This document shows, one piece after another, positions 57,817 to 64,000 of a stretch of 64,000 nt of DNA. The notes beneath the pieces are model-generated. The model did no database searches and had not been told where the DNA came from. It was given only the letters and a program-made list of their open reading frames with translations. The DNA lies in NCBI RefSeq assembly GCF_017353185.1, contig NZ_JAFMYV010000008.1:186001-250000 (forward strand), read 5' to 3'. A program made the translations under genes and the position numbers. The first letter of the stretch is position 1, and each line of letters opens with the position of its first letter. The DNA is from Fibrella rubiginis. Lineage in GTDB: Bacteria > Bacteroidota > Bacteroidia > Cytophagales > Spirosomataceae.

Positions 57817-59028
57817 ATGCTCTATTACCTCTTTCAGTACCTCGACCGAAATTTTGATTTTCCCGGCGCGGGGGTGTTCCAGTATATTTCGTTCCGGGCG
57901 TTGGGTGCCGTGGTGTTATCATTGATGATTGCGGCCATCTTTGGTCGGCGTATCATCGACAAACTCAGGAGTTTGCAAATTGGCGAGTCGATCCGGGATT
58001 TGGGGCTGGAAGGGCAGATGCAAAAGCGTGGCACCCCTACTATGGGCGGGTTTATCATCATCGCATCGTTGCTGATTCCGGTGCTGCTCTTTGCCAAGCT
58101 CTCCAACGTCTACATTATTCTACTGCTTGTATCGGCTGTCTGGACATGCCTTATTGGCTTTCTGGACGATTATATCAAGGTGTTCAAAAAGAATAAAGAA
58201 GGTCTGCAGGGCAAGTTTAAAGTAGTAGGTCAAATTGGCCTGGGTCTCATTGTGGGGCTTACGCTGTCGTTCAACAATTATGTGAAAATTCGTATTTATG
58301 ACAAGCCCGTAGCGGGGTCTGTGGTACGCCAACTGACTCGCTATCAGGACCTTCACTCTACCACATCGACTATCCCGTTCGTCAAAGACAATAACTTCGA
58401 CTATAGCTGGCTCCTGTTCGGCCTGCTCCCCCCCGACTACACCTGGATTGTGTATACGCTGGTGTGTATTTTTATTATCACGGCGGTATCTAATGGAGCC
58501 AACATTACCGATGGCATCGATGGGCTGGCGGCGGGAACCTCGGTTATTATCGGCCTCACGCTGGGCGTGCTGGCGTACCTGTCGTCGAATGCCCGCTTTG
58601 CCGATTACCTCAACATCATGTTTATTCCCAACTCGGCAGAGATCGTAATTTTCTGCGCCGCGTTTGTGGGGGCCTGCGTCGGTTTTCTGTGGTACAATTC
58701 GTTTCCCGCACAGGTTTTCATGGGCGACACGGGTAGCCTGATGCTCGGCGGCGTCATTGCCGTACTGGCCCTATCTATCCGGAAAGAATTGCTTATTCCG
58801 GTCATGTGCGGCCTTTTCCTGGCCGAACTCGTCTCCGTAATTATGCAGGTGAGCTATTTCAAGTACACAAAACAGAAGTACGGCGAGGGCAGACGCATTC
58901 TGCTGATGTCGCCGTTGCACCACCATTTTCAAAAGAAAGGCTACCACGAGGCCAAAATCGTGACCCGCTTCTGGATCATCGGCATCATCCTCGCCGTGCT
59001 TACATTGGCGACATTGAAACTCAGATAG
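57817..59028 (+). CDS. mraY: Phospho-N-acetylmuramoyl-pentapeptide transferase
   Basis: About 403 residues, ten membrane helices. MraY joins phospho-MurNAc-pentapeptide to undecaprenyl phosphate to make lipid I. Signatures: KRGTPTMGGFIII, LIGFLDDYIKVFKKNKEGLQ, the catalytic-site NGANITDGIDGLAAG, FMGDTGSLMLGG, and the C-terminal LLMSPLHHHFQKKGYHEAKI. Between the third and fourth signatures there is an insertion (about 170-215, RQLTRYQDLHSTTSTIPFVK) typical of Bacteroidota MraY (from memory). The start is ATG 57817; the frame further upstream is translated repeat. Confidence 0.95.
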   Translation: MLYYLFQYLDRNFDFPGAGVFQYISFRALGAVVLSLMIAAIFGRRIIDKLRSLQIGESIRDLGLEGQMQKRGTPTMGGFIIIASLLIPVLLFAKLSNVYIILLLVSAVWTCLIGFLDDYIKVFKKNKEGLQGKFKVVGQIGLGLIVGLTLSFNNYVKIRIYDKPVAGSVVRQLTRYQDLHSTTSTIPFVKDNNFDYSWLLFGLLPPDYTWIVYTLVCIFIITAVSNGANITDGIDGLAAGTSVIIGLTLGVLAYLSSNARFADYLNIMFIPNSAEIVIFCAAFVGACVGFLWYNSFPAQVFMGDTGSLMLGGVIAVLALSIRKELLIPVMCGLFLAELVSVIMQVSYFKYTKQKYGEGRRILLMSPLHHHFQKKGYHEAKIVTRFWIIGIILAVLTLATLKLR

Positions 59029-59032
59029 TCTC

Positions 59033-59139
59033 AATGTACAATGAACAATGTATAATGTACAATGTTGCTGCGAGTCAGCTAGTTATGCATTAATAGAGGT
59101 CATTGTACATTATACATTGTTCATTGTACATTGTACATT
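59033..59139. repeat. Inverted repeat of 7-bp words (AATGTAC type), perfect 32-bp arms
   Basis: Left arm 59033-59064 (AATGTAC, AATGAAC, AATGTAT, AATGTAC, AATG) and right arm 59101-59132 are perfect reverse complements; the loop is 36 nt. The right side has one extra heptamer (59133-59139). It starts 5 bp after the mraY stop and ends 7 bp before the fabD ATG. Same word family as 24224-24292 and 42754-42781. Confidence 0.95.
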
Positions 59140-59146
59140 CTTTCAA

Positions 59147-60031
59147 ATGACCGCATTCATCTTTCCCGGCCAGGGTTCCCAATTTACCGGTATGGGCCAC
59201 GACTTGTACGAATCGTCGCCGGTGGCGAAGGCCCTCATGGATGAGGCTGACCAGATTCTGGGCTTCAGCCTTACAAACACCATGTTTAATGGCACTGACG
59301 ACGAGCTAAAACAAACCAACGTCACCCAGCCCGCCATCTTCCTGCACTCGGTAGCACTGGCCATGACTACCGACAATTTTACGCCCGACATGGTGGCGGG
59401 GCATTCGCTGGGTGAATTTTCGGCGCTGGTGGCCGCTGGTGCCCTGTCCTTTGCCGATGGCCTGCGGCTGGTGGCTCAACGCGCCGACGCCATGCAGCGC
59501 GCCTGCGAACAAAACCCATCTACCATGGCCGCTATCCTCGGCCTCGCCGACGACGTGATTGAACGCATTTGTGCCGAAGTAGCCGCAGAAACGGGTGAAG
59601 TGGTAGTACCTGCCAACTACAATTGTCCCGGCCAGGTCGTGATTTCGGGCAGTAACGAAGGCATCCGCGTAGCCTGCGAACGGCTAAAAGAAGCCGGTGC
59701 CAAACGCGCGCTGCCCCTGCCGGTGGGTGGTGCGTTCCACTCGCCGCTGATGGAACCAGCCCGCACCGATCTGGCTCAGGCTATCGAGAATACCCCCTTC
59801 CAGGCTCCGCGCTGCCCTATTTACCAAAACGTCAACGCTCAGCCCGCTACTGACGTAGCCACGATCAAGGCCAACCTGATTGCCCAACTCACCGCTCCCG
59901 TCCGCTGGACCCAATCCGTCCTGGCCATGACCACCGATGGGGCCACCACCTTCACCGAATGCGGACCCGGCAAAGTGCTTCAGGGTCTGGTCAAGAAAAT
60001 CGCGCCGGGTGTTGAGGTAGGAAGTGTGTAG
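59147..60031 (+). CDS. fabD: Malonyl-CoA:ACP transacylase
   Basis: A 294-residue enzyme of fatty-acid synthesis that moves malonyl from CoA to acyl carrier protein. Family features: FIFPGQGSQFTGMGHDLY at the N-terminus, the nucleophile elbow GHSLGEFSALVAAGA, QRADAMQRAC with the conserved Arg, GAFHSPLMEPA with the catalytic His, and TECGPGKVLQGLVKKI at the C-terminus. Start ATG 59147. The gene does not lie with other fab genes here but directly downstream of mraY. Confidence 0.95.
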   Translation: MTAFIFPGQGSQFTGMGHDLYESSPVAKALMDEADQILGFSLTNTMFNGTDDELKQTNVTQPAIFLHSVALAMTTDNFTPDMVAGHSLGEFSALVAAGALSFADGLRLVAQRADAMQRACEQNPSTMAAILGLADDVIERICAEVAAETGEVVVPANYNCPGQVVISGSNEGIRVACERLKEAGAKRALPLPVGGAFHSPLMEPARTDLAQAIENTPFQAPRCPIYQNVNAQPATDVATIKANLIAQLTAPVRWTQSVLAMTTDGATTFTECGPGKVLQGLVKKIAPGVEVGSV

Positions 60032-60112
60032 TTGCCACTGATGTGGTACTTATGCTCAATTGCAGTTGCCATTCTGCCGGTAAAAAGCGATATTCGATAA
60101 ACTGACAACACC

Positions 60113-60346
60113 ATGAATCTGCAGGTCATCCACGATAGTAAGGGCAAGCCAACAGGAGTATTCATCCCGATGCCAGATTGGGACAAACTGAAGAAGCAAT
60201 ACTCAGATCTAGCCCAGTATGAGCACGCAGAACCTTCCATTCAGCAACTCACGACTGAATTGAAAGAGGCTATTGTCGAGCTTAAGGCTGTTGAACAGGG
60301 CACAAAAAAACCCCGGCCTCTATCTGTATTGCTCGATGAGCTTTAG
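60113..60346 (+). CDS. Antitoxin-like protein paired with a decayed RelE/ParE toxin
   Basis: A 77-residue protein: MNLQVIHDSKGKPTGVFIPM then PDWDKLKKQYSDL. The opening VIHDSKGKPTGVFIPMPDW is typical of small antitoxins encoded upstream of RelE/ParE-type toxins in Bacteroidota (from memory), and the C-terminal tail is acidic and helical. It overlaps the ATG of the toxin remnant by 11 bp. With the toxin broken, the antitoxin may persist as a solitary gene. Confidence 0.75.
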   Translation: MNLQVIHDSKGKPTGVFIPMPDWDKLKKQYSDLAQYEHAEPSIQQLTTELKEAIVELKAVEQGTKKPRPLSVLLDEL

Positions 60347-60580
60347 AGTACTCACGCTGTCTGTTTTTAATAAGCAGATCAAACGACTGGCAAAAAAATA
60401 TCCTTCTATCAAGACTGATTTGGCTCGGCTAGGTGCTGAACTGGCTGCTGATCTCTGATCTTGGCAATGGCTGCCTTAATCATAAGGTCTTTACTATGTT
60501 TCATGTAAGAACGGTGGTTCACCAAATATACGCCGTTCTTCTGTTCCTTACCGATGGATACGGACCCAGCCAAATCCAAT
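60336..60580 (+). pseudogene. Truncated/frameshifted RelE/ParE-type toxin
   Basis: From ATG 60336 the protein is MSFRVLTLSVFNKQIKRLAK then KYPSIKTDLARLGAELAADL, ending at 60458 after 40 codons; full toxins have about 100. The start matches the N-terminus of RelE/ParE toxins (FxxxxKRLAKKYPSIKxDL). In other frames just downstream there are segments that look like the rest: LGNGC (usual LGNGCYKIR position) and IYAVLLFLTDGY (usual VYLLSIYDKSE position). This indicates indels and decay. Coordinates of the downstream remnant are approximate. Confidence 0.65.
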
Positions 60581-60677
60581 TTTCCGGAAACTCCCCCCGC
60601 CGCGATGGTGTTGATCTTAGGAATAGCCCTACCGTTTTTGGGCCAACCAGCAACACGTGACGCAGGAACAACAAACT

Positions 60678-63566
60678 ATGACAAGTGAGGATATAGTGCA
60701 GCCCCAAACGCACCCCAATCGCTCACCGCTTACCGACGTGCAATTGACGGGTTATGAGCAAATTGACGTGCTCGGTGCCCGTGAACATAACCTCAAAAAC
60801 ATCGACGTTTCCATTCCCCGCAACAAACTGGTGGTTGTAACCGGCATCAGCGGGTCGGGAAAATCGTCGCTGGCTTTCGATACGATCTACGCCGAAGGCC
60901 AACGGCGCTACATGGAAAGCTTCTCGGCCTACGCCCGTTCGTTTTTGGGCGATATGGAACGACCCGACGTCGATAAGATTAACGGCCTCAGCCCGGTGAT
61001 CTCGATTGAGCAGAAAACGACCTCGAAAAACCCGCGTTCCACCGTCGGAACTACGACCGAAATCTTCGACTTTCTGCGACTACTCTACGCCCGTGCGGGT
61101 GAGGCATATTCCTACGTGACGGGTCGAAAGATGGTGCGGCAGTCGCAGGACCAAATCGTGGATACGCTGCTGGAGCAGAATCTGGGTAAGAAAACCACTA
61201 TTCTGGCCCCGGTGGTGCGCGGCCGGAAGGGCCACTATCGCGAGCAGTTTGTACAGATTGCCAAAATGGGCTACACCAAAGTGCGCGTTGATGGCGAGGT
61301 GCAGGATATTGTGCCCAAGATGCAACTGGACCGGTATAAAGTCCACGACATCGAAATCGTGATTGACCGGCTCGTGCCCAGCGCCGAAGATCGGTTCCGA
61401 CTGAGTCAGTCGGTTCAGACGGCGTTGAAGCAGGGTAAGGGGGCAATTCAGGTGCTCGACGCCAAGGATAAGCTGCACTATTTCTCGCAAAACCTGATGG
61501 ACCCGGAGTCAGGCATTAGCTACGATGAGCCATCACCTAACTCGTTTTCGTTCAACTCACCTTACGGCTGGTGCCCCACCTGTCAGGGTCTGGGCGTGGT
61601 AGAAGAGATCACCGAAGATTCTGTTATTCCTGATAAGTCATTGAGTGTGAGCCGCGGAGCTATTGCTCCATTGGGTGAATACCGTGAGCTGTGGTTTTTT
61701 AAAGAAGTGGAGGTCATCCTGAAAAAGTACAAGATGAATCTAACCACGCCAGTGAACAAATACCCACCTGAACTGCTGCACGTGCTCATGCACGGCACGG
61801 AAGAAGAGGCGGCGGTGCCATCAAAGAAGATTCCCGGTACAGACTATTATAACTTTAAGTTTCAGGGCATTATTAACTTCCTGAAACAGCAGCAGGAGAA
61901 CGGTTCTGACAAGATTCAGGACTGGCTGCGCGACTTTCTGGTGATCAACCCCTGTCCCGAATGCCATGGGATGCGCCTGAAGAAAGAGTCGCTCTTTTTC
62001 AAGATTGCTGAGAAGAACATTGCCGAACTGGCCCGAATGGATATTTCGGAACTGGCTGCCTGGTTTGTGGGCATCGAAAGCCGCATGACCGACCGGCAGA
62101 ACACCATCGGTAAGGAGATTCTGAAAGAAATTCGCAAGCGCATTGGCTTCATGGTCAACATCGGCCTGGACTACCTCACGCTCGACCGGTCATTAAAAAC
62201 CTTGTCGGGGGGTGAGGCGCAACGTATCCGGCTGGCTACGCAGATTGGCACGCAACTCGTTGGCGTTCTGTATATTATGGACGAGCCTAGCATTGGGTTA
62301 CACCAGCGCGACAACGTCAAATTGATCGAGTCGCTGAAAAACCTGCGTGACTTGGGCAACACTGTGCTGGTGGTGGAACACGATAAAGACATGATGCTCG
62401 AATCAGACTACCTGCTCGACATTGGTCCCGGCGCGGGGCGGCATGGCGGGCAGGTAGTGGGCTACGGCACACCAATTGAGTTCATCAGCCGGGGCGGCAC
62501 CACCGCCGATTACCTCAGCGGGCGGCAGGGCATTCGTGTGCCCAATGAGCGCCGCAAAGGCAGTGGTAAGTTCCTAATTATCAAAGGAGCTACGGGCAAT
62601 ACGCTCAAAAACGTGACCATGAAGCTGCCATTAGGCCGCATGGTGAGCATCACGGGCGTGTCGGGTAGCGGAAAATCGTCGCTCGTGCACGATACGCTGT
62701 TTCCGATCCTGAATCAGCACTTTTACAAGTCGAAACGCGAGCCTATGCCCTACAAAACAGTGGAAGGGCTGGAACATATTGACAAGGTAATTGAGGTAGA
62801 TCAGTCACCCATCGGACGTACCCCGCGTTCAAACCCGGCTACGTACACAGGCATGTTCTCGGAGATCCGTACGCTTTTCGCCGAACTGGCCGAAGCCAAA
62901 ATCCGGGGTTATAAGCCGGGCCGGTTCTCATTCAACGTGAAGGGTGGCCGCTGCGAAGATTGCGAAGGGGCGGGCATGAAAAAGATCGAGATGGAGTTTC
63001 TACCCGACGTGCACGTGCCCTGCGAAACATGCAAAGGCAAACGCTTCAACCGCGAAACGCTGGAAGTCCGCTTCAAAGGCAAATCCATCGCCGACGTGCT
63101 CGACATGACCGTGGAACAGGCCCTGGATTTCTTTGCCAGCCAACCCCGAATTCTGCGCAAAGTACAGACCCTCAGTGACGTAGGTCTTGGCTATATCACC
63201 CTCGGTCAACACGCCACGACCTTATCGGGCGGCGAAGCCCAGCGCGTAAAGCTGGCAGAAGAGCTATCAAAAAAGGACACCGGCAAGACACTTTATATCC
63301 TCGACGAGCCCACCACGGGTCTTCATTTCCAAGACATTGCGCTGCTGTTGGGCGTATTAAACAAGCTCGTCGACAAAGGCAACACCGTGCTGGTGATCGA
63401 GCACAACCTCGACGTAATCAAGGTATCGGATTATGTCATTGACCTCGGTCCGGAAGGTGGCAACAAAGGCGGCTTCATCATCGCCGAAGGCACCCCCGAA
63501 AAAGTAGCCAAAGCCAAAGGCAGCCATACCGGCAAGTTTTTGGCCATGGAACTGGCAGCGGAATAA
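60678..63566 (+). CDS. uvrA: UvrABC excinuclease subunit A
   Basis: About 962 residues from ATG 60678 (an upstream GTG at 60657 is possible). UvrA is the damage-recognising ATPase of nucleotide excision repair. Visible: DVLGAREHNLKNIDVSIPRN and Walker A GISGSGKSSLAFDT, the QRRYMESFSAYARSFLGDME segment, zinc modules CPTCQGLG and CPECHGMRLKKES in the first half, the first ABC signature LSGGEAQRIRLATQ, second Walker A GVSGSGKSSLVHD, the C-terminal zinc finger CEDCEGAG...CETCKGKRF, and the second signature LSGGEAQRVKLAEE with LYILDEPTTGLHFQD. Full length and intact. Confidence 0.97.
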   Translation: MTSEDIVQPQTHPNRSPLTDVQLTGYEQIDVLGAREHNLKNIDVSIPRNKLVVVTGISGSGKSSLAFDTIYAEGQRRYMESFSAYARSFLGDMERPDVDKINGLSPVISIEQKTTSKNPRSTVGTTTEIFDFLRLLYARAGEAYSYVTGRKMVRQSQDQIVDTLLEQNLGKKTTILAPVVRGRKGHYREQFVQIAKMGYTKVRVDGEVQDIVPKMQLDRYKVHDIEIVIDRLVPSAEDRFRLSQSVQTALKQGKGAIQVLDAKDKLHYFSQNLMDPESGISYDEPSPNSFSFNSPYGWCPTCQGLGVVEEITEDSVIPDKSLSVSRGAIAPLGEYRELWFFKEVEVILKKYKMNLTTPVNKYPPELLHVLMHGTEEEAAVPSKKIPGTDYYNFKFQGIINFLKQQQENGSDKIQDWLRDFLVINPCPECHGMRLKKESLFFKIAEKNIAELARMDISELAAWFVGIESRMTDRQNTIGKEILKEIRKRIGFMVNIGLDYLTLDRSLKTLSGGEAQRIRLATQIGTQLVGVLYIMDEPSIGLHQRDNVKLIESLKNLRDLGNTVLVVEHDKDMMLESDYLLDIGPGAGRHGGQVVGYGTPIEFISRGGTTADYLSGRQGIRVPNERRKGSGKFLIIKGATGNTLKNVTMKLPLGRMVSITGVSGSGKSSLVHDTLFPILNQHFYKSKREPMPYKTVEGLEHIDKVIEVDQSPIGRTPRSNPATYTGMFSEIRTLFAELAEAKIRGYKPGRFSFNVKGGRCEDCEGAGMKKIEMEFLPDVHVPCETCKGKRFNRETLEVRFKGKSIADVLDMTVEQALDFFASQPRILRKVQTLSDVGLGYITLGQHATTLSGGEAQRVKLAEELSKKDTGKTLYILDEPTTGLHFQDIALLLGVLNKLVDKGNTVLVIEHNLDVIKVSDYVIDLGPEGGNKGGFIIAEGTPEKVAKAKGSHTGKFLAMELAAE

Positions 63567-63611
63567 GGTTTGAGTACGTTTGCTAACCGTCAGGTTCTTG
63601 TCTTTACAAAT

Positions 63612-63923
63612 ATGGAAACCGCTTTGCCCTTGTCCCGCCCTCCTATTTCGGCAACTGCCTTTTGGGACGTTGATGTCAACATGATTGATTTCGACAAACG
63701 GTCATTGTTCGTTATGGAAAAAGTGGCGAATTACGGTACGTGGGATGACTTTATCCAACTGGTTCGGTTTTACGGAACCGAACGCTTTCGGCGCGAAATT
63801 GTGAAGGCGGCTTACCTAAAGAAAGACGTAATCAACTTTTTGTGCGTCATCTACAACCTCTCGCCCCAGGACTTCATATGCTACACACGGAGACAGTCGC
63901 AGAACCTACCCTGGACTTACTAA
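63612..63923 (+). CDS. DUF6922-type protein next to an AbiEii toxin
   Basis: A 103-residue protein from ATG 63612 (METALPLSRPPIS). The core FWDVDVNMIDFDKRSLFVME, RVFYGTERFRREIVKA-like region (LVRFYGTERFRREIVKAAYL) and LSPQDFICYTRRQS match the small DUF6922 family found in front of nucleotidyltransferase AbiEii genes in Bacteroidota. By position it is the probable antitoxin or partner. It overlaps the AbiEii start by 46 bp in another frame. The upstream TTG at 63570 is an alternative start but less likely. Confidence 0.7.
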   Translation: METALPLSRPPISATAFWDVDVNMIDFDKRSLFVMEKVANYGTWDDFIQLVRFYGTERFRREIVKAAYLKKDVINFLCVIYNLSPQDFICYTRRQSQNLPWTY

Positions 63924-64000
63924 ATTGCCTGCTTGCCACTCCCGAATTGGCAAATTTTAGTCTGGTTGGCGGCACAAATTTATCGCTGCGATTGGGGCAT
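63878..64000 (+). CDS. AbiEii/AbiGii-family nucleotidyltransferase, N-terminal part (cut by window edge)
   Basis: An ATG at 63878 opens a frame that runs to the window end (41 codons): MLHTETVAEPTLDLLNCLLA then TPELANFSLVGGTNLSLRLG. The LVGGTNLSLRLGH segment is the characteristic first nucleotidyltransferase motif (usual form LAGGTALALQLGHR) of AbiEii toxins, which transfer nucleotides to tRNA or other targets as a phage-defence or toxin-antitoxin system. Only the start is visible, so the catalytic GSxxxDxD residues cannot be checked. Confidence 0.8.
   Translation, partial: MLHTETVAEPTLDLLNCLLATPELANFSLVGGTNLSLRLGH

Noticed and set aside
59048..59146. 33-codon upstream extension of FabD
   Set aside because: It translates AATGTAC-type repeats (VHYTLFIVHCTFF-type peptide); FabD proteins start at the FIFPGQGSQ segment.
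1..64000. CRISPR arrays, tRNA, rRNA, prophage or integrative element
   Set aside because: No equal-spaced direct repeats with unique spacers, no recognisable tRNA cloverleaf or rRNA segments, and no integrase, phage structural or conjugation genes were seen.

Overview
The window reads as chromosomal DNA of a Bacteroidota bacterium, most likely a Cytophagales/Spirosomaceae-type organism (inference from gene content). Supporting signs are TAnnTTTG-type -7 promoter elements, a lack of strong Shine-Dalgarno sites, a secreted protein with a C-terminal type IX secretion sorting domain, two PD40/OmpA envelope proteins (one PorE-like), a DAP-type MurE, and many lipoproteins and Tat-exported proteins. 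No rRNA, tRNA, CRISPR array, prophage or conjugative module was recognised.

Layout. 1-15 kb: mixed metabolic and envelope genes (DUF72 fragment, S41 peptidase, ExbD-like protein, class I aminotransferase, folK, Wzi-like protein, aldo/keto reductase, TspO-like protein, PorE-like OmpA lipoprotein, EthD protein, an atypical Nramp-like transporter, DUF1080 hydrolase). 15.5-25.5 kb: lipoprotein, a very long single-chain 5-oxoprolinase/hydantoinase, a Y1 (IS200/RAYT-like) transposase beside REP-like palindromes, a second PD40-OmpA protein, Mpl-like murein ligase, LOG protein and a Nudix hydrolase. 25.5-26.9 kb: VapBC and a broken Uma2-family gene. 26.8-37.5 kb: a six-gene minus-strand block of the type common in Planctomycetes (DUF1549/DUF1553 cytochrome, DUF1501, D-aminoacylase-like, NHL propeller, glycoside-hydrolase-like, cytochrome-LRR). 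37.7-47.1 kb: M28 peptidase, T9SS cargo, amidohydrolase, Crp-family regulator, Coq4-like membrane protein and a PilJ-domain pair. 47.7-51 kb: canonical mntH divergent from a DtxR/MntR regulator with a probable operator between them, then an LptF/G permease. 51-56 kb: DMT transporter and a translationally coupled glycosyltransferase/membrane-protein operon. 56-64 kb: murE, mraY, fabD, a decayed toxin-antitoxin pair, uvrA, and the start of a DUF6922-AbiEii pair cut by the window end.

The most striking feature is in the intergenic DNA. At least eleven short intergenic spaces are almost wholly occupied by long inverted repeats. Six have perfect arms of 37-65 or 27-32 bp and others are near-perfect. 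In most, each arm is a run of degenerate 7-bp (or 8-bp) words. The words differ between loci and within an arm, yet every difference is mirrored in the opposite arm. The elements start or end within a few bases of stop and start codons, one word family also lies inside the signal-peptide region of a coding sequence, and three share a common core. This looks like a repeat system without a protein-coding component and is the best candidate here for something poorly described.
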